Translations under genes and position numbers: made by a program | The notes under the pieces: model-generated | What the model was told of the DNA's origin: nothing | Seen by the model: only the letters and a program-made list of their open reading frames with translations | Database searches by the model: none | Shown: positions 17,317-26,104 of the stretch, in pieces | Layout: each line of letters begins with the position of its first letter | Numbering within the stretch: position 1 is the stretch's first letter | Assembly: GCF_003324565.1 (NCBI RefSeq) | Contig: NZ_QOLA01000017.1 | Span: forward strand, 62,001 to 126,000 | Source of the DNA: Streptomyces sp. SDr-06 | GTDB lineage: Bacteria; Actinomycetota; Actinomycetes; Streptomycetales; Streptomycetaceae | Direction of reading: 5' to 3' | DNA length: 64,000 nucleotides

Positions 17317-18108
17317 TCAACTCTCGTACGGACGCGGCGACTTGGCGCCATGGGTCGTGAGGTATTCGGCGGCGAGCCACGGCCCGAGATCTTCGGTGTA
17401 CATCGTGAGAACGGACCGGTCCGCCACCGGGTTCCCGGCCAGCGCGGCAATTTTTCTCAACTGCTCGGCCCGGTCCGGGTAGTAGCGGCCGAAGACCTCC
17501 GCCTGCTCCGCCAGATCGCTGGTCCAGTCGCCGTGGCGTGGCATGACGAGCGTGAACGCGGTCCGCACGATCTTGCGCGAGGCGCCGCGCACGAGCGACC
17601 GGAGCTGTGCGTCGTCGCTGGCCTCGGCCGCCTGCCGACGCCAGCGTGCCAGGGCGTCGCCGAGGTCGCCGTTGGTCTCCCGGGCGAGCAGCGAGGTCGG
17701 CCGGTAGCGCGGCAGGTGATCGGCGAGATCGTCCCCGAGCAGCGGGGTGCACAGACACGCCACGAACCAGCCGAGGTCGTGCCGCTCCAGCTCGCTCAGC
17801 AGCACGCTCCGGCCGAACAGCAGCATTCCGACGCCGTCGATCACCTCGAACCCCGCGTCCAGTTCCGCCGCGACAGCCCGCGCCTCCGCCCGGTCGGCCG
17901 GGGTGGGCTCCTCGTGCAGCGCGAGCAGCACATCCAGGTCGGACCGGCCGGGACGGGCGGTGCCGCGCGGCACGGACCCGTACAGGTACGCGCTGTGCAG
18001 GCGCGCGCCGAAATGGCGCTCCACCTGGTCGCGGAGGGCGGCGACGACGGGCTTGAACTCCGGTTGCAGCAGCCCGAGCGACCCCTCGCGCTCGATGTAT
18101 CGGTCCAT
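17317..18108 (-). CDS. Nucleotidyltransferase domain protein
   Basis: 263-residue protein with a MNT/KNT-type polymerase-beta fold: LYGSVPRGTARPGRSDLDVL near residues 42-61 gives the GS motif and the two metal-binding aspartates (D57, D59). The C-terminal half is helical (a possible sensor or substrate domain, as in aminoglycoside nucleotidyltransferases). No antitoxin-like HEPN gene is adjacent, so a toxin-antitoxin role is not supported. The ATG at 18108 has GAGGA upstream. Confidence 0.82.
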   Translation of the reverse strand: MDRYIEREGSLGLLQPEFKPVVAALRDQVERHFGARLHSAYLYGSVPRGTARPGRSDLDVLLALHEEPTPADRAEARAVAAELDAGFEVIDGVGMLLFGRSVLLSELERHDLGWFVACLCTPLLGDDLADHLPRYRPTSLLARETNGDLGDALARWRRQAAEASDDAQLRSLVRGASRKIVRTAFTLVMPRHGDWTSDLAEQAEVFGRYYPDRAEQLRKIAALAGNPVADRSVLTMYTEDLGPWLAAEYLTTHGAKSPRPYES

Positions 18109-18303
18109 CAGGTGTCCTCGGGGTTCATCCGGTGTCTTGTCCCGTCCTGCCCGGCGCGCGAGAGGGCGGGGCGGGACTTGTCCGGGCACGGCCCCGTCGA
18201 CATGCCTGTCGGCGGGCCTCATCGGCAGACCTCATCGATAGGCCTCCTCTGCAGGCCCCGTCGACACGCCCATCCGCATGCTCCATAGAGATCGGCCCAT
18301 GCG

Positions 18304-18336
18304 TGAGGGGCCGGTCTCGCGTGGACCGGCCCCTCA
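18304..18336 (-). terminator. crp terminator
   Basis: TGAGGGGCCGGTC (18304-18316) pairs perfectly with GACCGGCCCCTCA (18324-18336) around a 7-nt loop, 38 bp past the crp stop. Confidence 0.8.
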
Positions 18337-18373
18337 GGCGCTGGGGCGGGGCAACCGCCGCGAGCGGCGTCGC

Positions 18374-19048
18374 TCAGCGCGAGCGCTTCGCCAGGCGCTC
18401 CACGTCCAGCAGGATGACCGCACGGGCCTCCAGGCGCAGCCAGCCGCGCTGGGCGAAGTCGGCGAGCGCCTTGTTGACCGTCTCGCGGGAGGCGCCGACC
18501 AGCTGGGCCAGCTCTTCCTGCGTCAGGTCGTGCACGACGTGGATGCCCTCCTCGGACTGCACGCCGAAGCGGCGCGACAGGTCGAGGAGCGCGCGGGCGA
18601 CACGGCCCGGAACGTCGGAGAAGACCAGGTCGGACATCTGGTCGTTGGTCTTGCGCAGGCGGCGGGCGACGGCGCGCAGCAGGGCCGTGGCCACCTCGGG
18701 GCGGGCGTTCAGCCAGGGCTGAAGGTCGCCGTGGCCCAGGCCGAGCAGCTTGACCTCGGTCAGCGCGGTCGCGGTGGCGGTGCGCGGGCCCGGGTCGAAG
18801 AGGGACAGCTCGCCGATGAGCTCGCCGGGGCCGAGGACCGCCAGCATGTTCTCCCGGCCGTCGGGTGAGGTGCGGTGCAGCTTCACCTTGCCCTCGGTGA
18901 CCACGTAGAGGCGGTCGCCGGGGTCGCCCTCGTGGAAGAGGGCGTCGCCACGGGCGAGCGTCACCTCACTCATCGAGGCGCGGAGCTCCGCGGCCTGCTC
19001 GTCATCGAGCGCCGCGAAGAGCGGGGCGCGCCGCAGAACGTCGTCCAC
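18374..19048 (-). CDS. crp: Crp/Fnr-family cAMP receptor protein
   Basis: 224-residue transcription factor. Residues 1-120 form the cyclic-nucleotide-binding beta-roll, with GELIGELSLFDPGPRTATATA as the phosphate-binding cassette. After the long dimer helix, the winged HTH reads LTQEELAQLVGASRETVNKA with the recognition helix at about residue 182. In S. coelicolor Crp governs germination and antibiotic production. GTG start at 19048 with GGAGAG upstream. A GTG-N6-ATCAC palindrome lies 65 bp upstream, suggesting autoregulation. Confidence 0.94.
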   Translation of the reverse strand: MDDVLRRAPLFAALDDEQAAELRASMSEVTLARGDALFHEGDPGDRLYVVTEGKVKLHRTSPDGRENMLAVLGPGELIGELSLFDPGPRTATATALTEVKLLGLGHGDLQPWLNARPEVATALLRAVARRLRKTNDQMSDLVFSDVPGRVARALLDLSRRFGVQSEEGIHVVHDLTQEELAQLVGASRETVNKALADFAQRGWLRLEARAVILLDVERLAKRSR

Positions 19049-19112
19049 GAATCTCTCCTTGTCGACCGGTATCAGAGGAGCGTGCTCCCCATTTTGCCGG
19101 ACGGTCTACACA

Positions 19113-19126
19113 GTGCGATCAATCAC
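19113..19126. promoter_or_regulatory. Candidate Crp site between crp and nth
   Basis: GTGCGATCAATCAC fits GTG-N6-ATCAC, one base from the reported S. coelicolor Crp motif GTG-N6-GNCAC. It is 65 bp upstream of the crp start and about 105 bp upstream of nth. Confidence 0.5.
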
Positions 19127-19218
19127 AAGGATGACGTACTGGAGTGCCGGACCGTGAGCCAGGGGGCCGATTGGGGCGCTGATTCGCTGTGGCCGGGGCG
19201 GATGTCGGTGCCGGGCTT

Positions 19219-19231
19219 TAGGCTGGCCGGG
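19219..19231 (+). promoter_or_regulatory. Leaderless promoter -10 of nth
   Basis: TAGGCT at 19219-19224 followed after 6 nt by GTG at 19231. The same TAGGCT hexamer precedes tmk at 55252. Confidence 0.55.
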
Positions 19232-20592
19232 TGTCCAATTCGCCGGTGAGAGCGCAGGCCAGGGGGGCTGGAAGAGTGTCCGCAGAGAACGATTCCGCTG
19301 TGGGCGAACAGCCCGCGTCCACGGCGAAAGAGCCCGTGAAGAGGGCAGCCAAGCCCGGGAAGCGGGCCGCGGAGCCCGCGAAGAAGGCCGCGCGGGTGAG
19401 CGCCGCCGCGGAGGTCGCGGGCAAGCCCGCCACGAAGGGGACGCCCGCGAAGGCCGGGACGAAGACCTCGGCGTCCTCGAAGGCCCCGGCGTCCTCGAAA
19501 CCCGCGTCTGCGGAGCCCGCCCCCAAGGAGGTCGCCTCCAAGAAGGCGGCGTCTGCGGAGCCCGCCTCCAAGAAGCCCGCGTCTTCGCAGGCAGCCTCCA
19601 AGCAGGCCACCTCCAAGAAGGCCGCTTCTTCGAAGGCCGCGTCTGCGGAGCCCGCCGCCAAGAAGCCTGCCTCCAAGAAGGCGGCGTCGACGAAGCCTGC
19701 CTCCAAGAAGCCCGAGTCTTCGCAGGCAGCCTCCAAGAAGCCCGCCTCCAAGAAGCCCGTGGCTTCGAAGGCCGCTTCAAAGAAACCCGCGGCCACGGTG
19801 GCGGCGCCCAAGGCCGTGGCCGCCAAGCCCGAGTCGCATGTCGCGATGGTGCGCCGGGCGCGCCGGATCAATCGGGAGCTCGCCGAGGTCTATCCGTACG
19901 CCCATCCCGAGCTGGACTTCCGCAACCCGTTCGAGTTGCTCCTCGCCACCGTCCTCTCCGCGCAGACCACCGACCTCAGGGTCAACCAGACGACGCCGGC
20001 GCTGTTCGCGGCGTACCCGACGGCCGAGGACCTCGCGGCGGCGAACCCCGAGGACGTCGAGGCGATCATCCGCCCCACCGGGTTCTTCCGGGCCAAGACC
20101 AAGTCGATCATGGGGATCGCGACCGCCCTCAGGGACGAGTTCAGGGGCGAGGTGCCGGGCCGACTTGAGGACCTGGTCAAGCTTCCCGGGGTCGGCCGTA
20201 AGACCGCGAATGTCGTGTTGGGCAACGCTTTTGGGGTACCGGGGATCACGGTCGACACCCACTTCGGCAGGCTGGTGCGCCGTTTCAAGTGGACCGAGCA
20301 GGTGGACCCGGAGAAGGTCGAGGCGGAGATCTGCGCGATCTTCCCGAAGAGCGAGTGGACGATGCTCTCGCACCGGGTCGTCTTCCACGGCCGCCGCATC
20401 TGCCACGCCCGCAAGCCCGCCTGCGGCGCCTGTCCGATCGCGCCCCTGTGCCCGTCGTACGGCGAGGGCGAGACCGACCCCGAGAAGGCGAGCAAGCTCC
20501 TCAAGTACGAGAAGGGCGGCTTCCCGGGCCAGCGGCTGAGTCCGCCGCCGGACTACCCGGGGCGGCCCGCGCCGCCGCTCGGAGCGGGCTGA
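19231..20592 (+). CDS. nth: Endonuclease III with long lysine/alanine-rich N-terminal tail
   Basis: Base-excision-repair DNA glycosylase/AP lyase for oxidised pyrimidines. The catalytic domain begins near residue 205 (MVRRARRINRELAEVYPYAH); LPGVGRKTANVV supplies the HhH motif and catalytic Lys, TVDTHFGRL the catalytic Asp, and the [4Fe-4S] cluster is C-x6-C-x2-C-x5-C (CHARKPACGACPIAPLC). In front are about 200 residues of SKKPAS/SSKAAS-type repeats resembling histone H1 tails, far beyond the roughly 210-residue E. coli enzyme. The start may be 19231 (leaderless) or GTG 19276, which has AGGGGGG 8-9 nt upstream. Confidence 0.92.
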   Translation: MSNSPVRAQARGAGRVSAENDSAVGEQPASTAKEPVKRAAKPGKRAAEPAKKAARVSAAAEVAGKPATKGTPAKAGTKTSASSKAPASSKPASAEPAPKEVASKKAASAEPASKKPASSQAASKQATSKKAASSKAASAEPAAKKPASKKAASTKPASKKPESSQAASKKPASKKPVASKAASKKPAATVAAPKAVAAKPESHVAMVRRARRINRELAEVYPYAHPELDFRNPFELLLATVLSAQTTDLRVNQTTPALFAAYPTAEDLAAANPEDVEAIIRPTGFFRAKTKSIMGIATALRDEFRGEVPGRLEDLVKLPGVGRKTANVVLGNAFGVPGITVDTHFGRLVRRFKWTEQVDPEKVEAEICAIFPKSEWTMLSHRVVFHGRRICHARKPACGACPIAPLCPSYGEGETDPEKASKLLKYEKGGFPGQRLSPPPDYPGRPAPPLGAG

Positions 20593-20677
20593 CGTCACCC
20601 GGAAGGCGGACGCCGAGGCCGGCCGGAACGAAAGCGACCGGCACAGGCGTTGTGGACGATGAACGACGGGGGTGCAG

Positions 20678-21697
20678 ATGACGCACACGAGCGAGACGTA
20701 CGACGGTGATCTGAGCGGGATCGAGGGCCTCGGCCGCGTCGGCGGTCCGGCGGGCCGTACCGACGCCGACCGGGGCCGCACCGGCGGCCTGAGCGGTCGC
20801 ATCGGCGGGCCCGGCCACGCCCCTGCCGCGAACGGCGCCGGAGATCCGGCCCGGCCCGGCACCCCGCGCGGCACAGGCGGCCCCGCCACGGATGCCGGAC
20901 ACCCCGCCACGGACGCCACGGCTGTCCCGGGCGCCGCCACGGCCCGGGTCCCCGGCCACACAGACCCCGCTGCCCCAGCGACCGGCACCGCGAGCAGCGA
21001 CCACCCCCGACCGGACGGCGTGGGCGCGAGCGAGCTCGTCGTGACCAGTGAAGGGCTGCCCGAGTGGCTGGAGCCGGTCGCCCGGGCCGCCGAAGCGGTC
21101 GAGCCCGAGCAGATGAGCCGGTTCCTGCCGCCGGAGAGCGGGGACGGGCGGCAGTCCGCCGTGCTCATCCTTTTCGGCGACGGCCCGCGCGGCCCCGAGC
21201 TGCTCCTCATGGAGCGGGCCAGCCAGCTCCGCTCGCACGGCGGCCAGCCCTCCTTCCCGGGCGGCGCCCTCGACCCCGAGGACGGCGACCCGGCCACCAC
21301 GGGGCCGCTGCGGGCCGCGCTGCGCGAGGCCGAGGAGGAGACCGGGCTCGATCCGGCCGGGGTCCAGCTCTTCGGCGTGCTTCCCCGGCTCTACATCCCG
21401 GTCAGCGGCTTCGTCGTGACACCCGTGCTCGGCTGGTGGCGCGAGCCGACGCCGGTGCGGGCGGTCGACAGCGGTGAGACGGCCCGCGTGTTCACGGTGC
21501 CCGTGGCGGATCTCACGGACCCGGCCAACCGCGCGACCGCCGTTCACCCGAAGGGCCACGCAGGTCCGGCATTCCTGGTCGAATCGGCGCTGGTCTGGGG
21601 CTTCACGGCCGGGGTGATCGACCGGATCATGCACTACGCGGGCTGGGAGCGCCCCTGGGACCGAGCCAAGCGGGTGCCGCTCGACTGGCACGCGTGA
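20678..21697 (+). CDS. NUDIX CoA pyrophosphatase-like protein
   Basis: NUDIX hydrolase of the CoA diphosphatase (YeaB/NUDT7) type. The box is GGALDPEDGDP...REAEEETGL; the family PROSITE-like lead LRSHGGQPSFPGG precedes it and identifies the CoA branch. The first 110 residues are Gly/Pro/Ala-rich and probably disordered. ATG at 20678 follows GGGGGTGCAG. It runs into the MarP-like gene with a 12-bp gap. Confidence 0.87.
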   Translation: MTHTSETYDGDLSGIEGLGRVGGPAGRTDADRGRTGGLSGRIGGPGHAPAANGAGDPARPGTPRGTGGPATDAGHPATDATAVPGAATARVPGHTDPAAPATGTASSDHPRPDGVGASELVVTSEGLPEWLEPVARAAEAVEPEQMSRFLPPESGDGRQSAVLILFGDGPRGPELLLMERASQLRSHGGQPSFPGGALDPEDGDPATTGPLRAALREAEEETGLDPAGVQLFGVLPRLYIPVSGFVVTPVLGWWREPTPVRAVDSGETARVFTVPVADLTDPANRATAVHPKGHAGPAFLVESALVWGFTAGVIDRIMHYAGWERPWDRAKRVPLDWHA

Positions 21698-21709
21698 CAG
21701 GCTGGGCCC

Positions 21710-22909
21710 GTGAACGTGCTGGACATCCTGTTGCTGGTCGCCGCCGTGTGGTTCGCGATCGTCGGCTACCGCCAGGGCTTCGTCGTCGGCATCCTGTCGG
21801 TGATCGGGTTCCTCGGCGGTGGTCTCATCGCCGTGTATCTGCTCCCGGTCATCTGGGACCAGCTGACCAACGAGTCCCAGGTCTCGACGACCGCGGCCGT
21901 CGTGGCGGTCGTCATCGTGATCGTCTGCGCCTCCGTGGGCCAGGCCTTCACCACGCACCTCGGCAACAAGCTGCGCCGGTACATCACCTGGTCGCCGGCG
22001 AGAGCCCTGGACGCCACGGGCGGCGCCCTGGTGAACGTGGTGGCCATGCTGCTCGTCGCGTGGCTGATCGGTTCCGCGCTGGCCGGGACGGCTCTGCCGA
22101 CGCTGGGCAAGGAGGTCCGCAACTCCAAGATCCTGCTCGGGGTCTCCAACGTGATGCCTCCCCAGGCGTCCACCTGGTTCAGCGACTTCTCCTCGGTGCT
22201 CGCGCAGAACGGCTTCCCGCAGGTCTTCACGCCGTTCTCGAACGAGTCGATCACCGAGGTCCAGGCGCCCGACCCGAAGCTCGCGGGCAGCCCGGTCGCG
22301 GCCACCGCCAAGAAGTCGATCGTCAAGGTCGTCGGCATGGCCCCGAGCTGCGGCAAGCGCCTCGAAGGCACCGGCTTCGTGTTCGCCGACCGCCGCGTCA
22401 TGACCAACGCGCACGTGGTGGGCGGCGTCGACGAGCCGACCATCCAGATAGGCGGTCAGGGGCGCACGTACGACGCGAAGGTCGTGCTCTACGACTGGCG
22501 GCGCGACATCGCGGTGCTCGACGTGCCGGAGCTGAAGGCGCCGCCGCTCCAGTTCACCTCCACCGACGCCCGCAGCGGCAACAGCGCGATCGTCGCGGGC
22601 TTCCCCGAGGACCACCCCTACGACGTCCGCTCCGCCCGCGTCCGTGGCCGCATCAGCGCCAACGGGCCGGACATCTACCACCGCGGCACCGTCCGCCGCG
22701 ATGTCTACTCGCTGTTCACCACGGTCCGGCCGGGCAACTCCGGCGGCCCGCTGCTGACCCCCGAGGGCAAGGTGTACGGGGTGGTCTTCGCGAAGTCGCT
22801 CGACGACCCGGACACCGGGTACGCGCTGACCGCCGACGAGATCCAGGCCGACATTCAGCAGGGCCGCACGGCCAGCCAGCAGGTCGACAGCCAGCAGTGC
22901 GCCCTATGA
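21710..22909 (+). CDS. MarP-like membrane serine protease (CvpA domain plus trypsin fold)
   Basis: 399-residue protein with four N-terminal membrane segments (residues 1-125, CvpA/colicin V-like) and a periplasm-side chymotrypsin-fold protease. The triad is His235 (TNAHVVGG), Asp266 (WRRDIAVLDV) and Ser344 (RPGNSGGPL). Cys214 and Cys397 are placed like the redox-sensitive disulfide pair of mycobacterial MarP, which protects against acid and oxidative stress. The GTG at 21710 follows CAGGCT by 6 nt with no Shine-Dalgarno, another leaderless-like start. Confidence 0.92.
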   Translation: MNVLDILLLVAAVWFAIVGYRQGFVVGILSVIGFLGGGLIAVYLLPVIWDQLTNESQVSTTAAVVAVVIVIVCASVGQAFTTHLGNKLRRYITWSPARALDATGGALVNVVAMLLVAWLIGSALAGTALPTLGKEVRNSKILLGVSNVMPPQASTWFSDFSSVLAQNGFPQVFTPFSNESITEVQAPDPKLAGSPVAATAKKSIVKVVGMAPSCGKRLEGTGFVFADRRVMTNAHVVGGVDEPTIQIGGQGRTYDAKVVLYDWRRDIAVLDVPELKAPPLQFTSTDARSGNSAIVAGFPEDHPYDVRSARVRGRISANGPDIYHRGTVRRDVYSLFTTVRPGNSGGPLLTPEGKVYGVVFAKSLDDPDTGYALTADEIQADIQQGRTASQQVDSQQCAL

Positions 22910-22930
22910 CCCCCTGACGAGAAGGCTGCG

Positions 22931-24283
22931 ATGCGACTGACGATCCTCGGCGGCGGCGGCTTCCGCGTCCCGCTGGTGTACGGCGCCCTGCTGCGCGACC
23001 ACGCGCCCGGGCGGGTCACCGAGGTGGTCCTGTACGACCTGGACGGGGCCCGGCTGCACGCGATCGGCAGGGTCCTCGCCGACCGGGCGTACGGAATCGA
23101 GGACGCGCCCCGGGTGCGCACCACCACCGACCTCGACGAGGCGCTGCGCGGCGCGGACTTCGTGTTCTCCGCGATCCGCGTCGGCGGCCTGGAGGGGAGG
23201 GCGGCCGACGAGCGGATCGCGCTCGCCGAGGGGGTCCTCGGGCAGGAGACGGTCGGCGCGGGCGGCATCGCCTACGGGCTGCGCACGGTGCCGGTCGCCG
23301 TGGAGATCGCCCGCCGCGTCAGGGCGGTCGCCCCCGAGGCCTGGGTCATCAACTTCACCAATCCGGCGGGCCTGGTCACCGAGGCGATGGCCGAGCACCT
23401 CGGCGAGCGCGTGATCGGCATCTGCGACTCGCCGGTGGGGCTGGCCCGCCGGGTCGCCCGCACGATCGGCGTCGACCCCGAGGCCGTGCGCCTGGACTAC
23501 GCGGGCCTCAACCATCTGGGCTGGCTGCACGGGTTGTACGAGGGCGAGAAGAACGTCCTGCCGCGCCTGTTCGAGCAGGGCGACGAGCTGCTGACCTCCT
23601 TCGAGGAGGGCAAGCTGTTCGGCGCCGACTGGCTGCGCTCGCTGGGCTCGGTGCCCAACGAGTACCTGCACTACTACTACTTCAACCGCGAGGCGGTGAG
23701 CGCCTACCGGCGGGCCGAACAGACCCGCGGCGCCTTCCTGAAGGACCAGCAGGCACGTTTCTACGCCACGGCGGAGACCGTTCCCGACGCGTCGGTGTGG
23801 GCGGCCTGGGACCGCACGCGGGCCGAGCGCGAGGCCACGTACATGTCGGAGAACCGGGACGCGTCGGGCGCCGGTGAGCGCGCGGCCGAGGACCTGGAGT
23901 CCGGCGGGTACGAGAACGTGGCCCTCGCCCTCATGCGGGCCATCGCCAGGAACGAGGCGGCGACGCTCATCCTGAACGTGTGCAACGGGAACTCCCTGCG
24001 CGCGCTCGACGAGCGAGCCGTCATCGAGATCCCCTGCCGCGTCGACGCCGCGGGCCCCCGCCCGCTGCCCGTGTCGCAGCTGACGGGCCATGAGGCGGGC
24101 CTGGTCAACGCGGTGAAGGCAGTCGAGCGGTGTGTCCTGGAGGCGGCCGCGAGCGGGTCGGCGCGGGCGGCGGTGAAGGCCTTCGCGCTGCATCCGCTGG
24201 TCGACTCCGTCCAGGTGGCCCGAAGGCTCCTGGACGGCTACCGGGGCGCCCACCCCGGCCTCGGCTACCTCAGGGCCGACTAG
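22931..24283 (+). CDS. 6-phospho-beta-glucosidase (glycoside hydrolase family 4)
   Basis: 450-residue NAD- and metal-dependent glycosidase that cleaves phosphorylated beta-glucosides by redox elimination. The dinucleotide fold starts at LTILGGGGFRVPLVYG; NFTNPAGLVTEA, CDSPVGLARR and GLNHLGWLHG are GH4 metal and substrate motifs. ATG at 22931 follows GAGAAGG. No PTS gene is in the window, so a partner transporter must lie elsewhere. Confidence 0.93.
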   Translation: MRLTILGGGGFRVPLVYGALLRDHAPGRVTEVVLYDLDGARLHAIGRVLADRAYGIEDAPRVRTTTDLDEALRGADFVFSAIRVGGLEGRAADERIALAEGVLGQETVGAGGIAYGLRTVPVAVEIARRVRAVAPEAWVINFTNPAGLVTEAMAEHLGERVIGICDSPVGLARRVARTIGVDPEAVRLDYAGLNHLGWLHGLYEGEKNVLPRLFEQGDELLTSFEEGKLFGADWLRSLGSVPNEYLHYYYFNREAVSAYRRAEQTRGAFLKDQQARFYATAETVPDASVWAAWDRTRAEREATYMSENRDASGAGERAAEDLESGGYENVALALMRAIARNEAATLILNVCNGNSLRALDERAVIEIPCRVDAAGPRPLPVSQLTGHEAGLVNAVKAVERCVLEAAASGSARAAVKAFALHPLVDSVQVARRLLDGYRGAHPGLGYLRAD

Positions 24284-24609
24284 GCACCGCGCCCGCTACG
24301 TACGGGCGTGCCGCAGCCGGGCCGAGACCCAGCGGGCCCGGCGCCGCAGAATGCGCGGAATCCCCACCTCCCGGGAATCGGGGGAGGGGTGTGGTGACCC
24401 CTGCCCCTGCGGGCCGCCCCTCTCGTACGAGACCGGCCCTGCGGCCGTTCGGCGGTTGCGTGCTGCGTCACCGTAGTCGTGCGTCCAGCCCATACCCCGA
24501 CGTGTGCCCGGGGCCCATGGTCGGTAACCGCGTCAGAGGGGGCCAATTGGCCTATGCGCCGGGCAAGTGGCCGTTCGTAGGACAGCAGTTCCCCCACGGC
24601 CCTCGGAAC
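24284..24609. other. Intergenic region between converging genes, 326 bp
   Basis: Lies between the GH4 gene (+) and the epoxide-hydrolase-like gene (-). It holds one possible 65-codon minus-strand ORF and a short CCTCCC/GGGAGG stem near 24370-24387. Nothing else recognised. Confidence 0.5.
24296..24493 (-). CDS. Possible small basic protein (65 aa)
   Basis: ATG-started ORF with mostly G/C third positions, encoding an Arg-rich product (MGWTHDYGDAARNRRT at the start, RILRRRARWVSARL near the end). CGGGGT lies just before the ATG as a weak Shine-Dalgarno. No domain recognised. Competing ORFs overlap it, so it is tentative. Confidence 0.35.
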   Translation of the reverse strand: MGWTHDYGDAARNRRTAAGPVSYERGGPQGQGSPHPSPDSREVGIPRILRRRARWVSARLRHART

Positions 24610-25557
24610 TCAGCGATCCGGTTCCGGATCCTTCAGCCAGTTGACCAGTTCGGTCGAGAACGCGACCGGATCCTCCTCGTGCGGAAAGTGCCCCAGACCG
24701 TCGAACAGCCGCCAGCGGTACGGCGCTTCGACGTACTCGCCCGACCCGGCCGCGCTGCGGGTGCGCATCACCGGGTCCAGCGAACCGTGCAGATGGAGCG
24801 TGGGGACCCGGACCGGCCGCTTCATCCTCCGGTTGAACTGGATGCCGTCCGGCCGTGCCATCGACCGCACCATCCAGCGGTACGGCTCGATCGAGCAGTG
24901 CGCGGTGGACGGGATGCACATGGCGCGCCGGTAGGTCTCCACGGCCTCGTCCTCGGGCTGGCGCGGGCCCGACCAGTCCCGTACGAGCCGGGCCACCAAC
25001 GCGCCGTCGTCCGCGACCAGCTGACGCTCCGGCAGCCACGGCCGCTGGAAACCCCAGACGTAGGACCCGGCCGAGGTCTGCTTGAAGTCGGCGAGCATCG
25101 CCGAGCGCCAGCGGCGCGGGTGCGGCATGGACGACACCACGAGCCGGCGCACCACCTTGGGCCGCATCACGGCCGCCGTCCACGCCAGATAGCCCCCGAG
25201 GTCGTGGCCGACCAGGGCCGCGTCGGGCTCGCCCAGGGACCGTACGACCCCGGTGATGTCGAGTGCCAGGTTGGCCGGGTCGTAACCGCGTGGGGTGCGG
25301 TCGCTGCCGCCCACCCCGCGCAGGTCCATCGCGACCGCCCGGAACCCGGCGTCGGCCAGCGCCGTCAGCTGATGGCGCCACGTCCACCAGAACTGCGGAA
25401 AGCCGTGCAGCAGCAACACCAGTGGGCCCTCGCCGAGTTCGGCGATGTGGAAGCGCGCCCCATTGGCCGCCACGTCCCTATGGGTCCAGGGACCATCGAT
25501 GCGGACGGGGCTGCCGGTGCCGCCAGGGCTTCCGGTACCGGGATCGGGTGCGGTCAT
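24610..25557 (-). CDS. Alpha/beta hydrolase, epoxide-hydrolase-like
   Basis: 315-residue hydrolase. HGFPQFWWTWRHQL is the oxyanion motif typical of epoxide hydrolases. The nucleophile elbow is VGHDLGGYLAW, with Asp rather than Ser, fitting epoxide hydrolase or dehalogenase chemistry. Later come HLHGSLDPV and GLGHFPHEEDP (catalytic His). The ATG overlaps the stop of the holin-X-like gene (ATGA), so the two are coupled. Confidence 0.88.
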   Translation of the reverse strand: MTAPDPGTGSPGGTGSPVRIDGPWTHRDVAANGARFHIAELGEGPLVLLLHGFPQFWWTWRHQLTALADAGFRAVAMDLRGVGGSDRTPRGYDPANLALDITGVVRSLGEPDAALVGHDLGGYLAWTAAVMRPKVVRRLVVSSMPHPRRWRSAMLADFKQTSAGSYVWGFQRPWLPERQLVADDGALVARLVRDWSGPRQPEDEAVETYRRAMCIPSTAHCSIEPYRWMVRSMARPDGIQFNRRMKRPVRVPTLHLHGSLDPVMRTRSAAGSGEYVEAPYRWRLFDGLGHFPHEEDPVAFSTELVNWLKDPEPDR

Positions 25558-26030
25558 GCAGACGAGCGTGCCACAGTGGCGCCGGTGTCCGTGACCGTCA
25601 CCTCGACGGTGGCCGGACGCGGGTGGGGCTTGACGCCCTGGAGGGCCGAGGCCGTCGCCTTGGCCGAGGCGATGGACTTCTCCGGCGGCTTCACCTTCTT
25701 GAACTTGGCCACGGCGAGCACCCCGAGCAGCGCGGCCACCACCAGGAACGCACCGCCCACGATGAGGAACGACCAGGCGAGCCCGAGCCCCAGGTTGTGG
25801 ATGCCGTACGCCGCCGCGAAGCTCAGCACGGGCAGCGAGAACAGCGCGAGCACACCGGCCGTGCCGATGGCGAGGCCACCGATCGCGCCGCGCTTGGCGT
25901 CCTGGCGCAGCTCGGCCTTGGCCAGCGCGATCTCGTCGTGCACCAGCGCGGACATCTCGGCGGTCGCGGAGGCGACCAGCTGGCCGAGGCTGCGCTCGGC
26001 GCTGCCGGCGTTGTGGCTGGGGTCGCTCAT
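25554..26030 (-). CDS. Phage holin family / actinobacterial holin-X-like membrane protein
   Basis: 158-residue protein with a charged N-terminal helix (EMSALVHDEIALAKAELRQD), two close membrane spans (about 60-105) and a cytosolic KKVKPPEKS tail. The family is common and chromosomal in actinomycetes; despite the name there is no evidence of phage origin. GGAG precedes the ATG at 26030; an ATG at 26045 would add five residues. Confidence 0.85.
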   Translation of the reverse strand: MSDPSHNAGSAERSLGQLVASATAEMSALVHDEIALAKAELRQDAKRGAIGGLAIGTAGVLALFSLPVLSFAAAYGIHNLGLGLAWSFLIVGGAFLVVAALLGVLAVAKFKKVKPPEKSIASAKATASALQGVKPHPRPATVEVTVTDTGATVARSSA

Positions 26031-26104
26031 CGCTGACTCCCTCATCTCTCTCGAATACCGACGGGTCGAACAGGGCCCACGGGTCCAACAGGTCCGTTGT
26101 CAGA

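Noticed and set aside
17317..18108. Toxin-antitoxin pair based on the nucleotidyltransferase
   Set aside because: No HEPN or other small partner gene lies next to it.
19106..19871. Minus-strand ORFs opposite the nth tail
   Set aside because: They mirror the AAG/GCC repeat coding of the Lys/Ala tail and have no independent start signals.
25554..26030. Phage remnant suggested by the holin name
   Set aside because: The family is a normal chromosomal actinomycete protein; no other phage gene is nearby.
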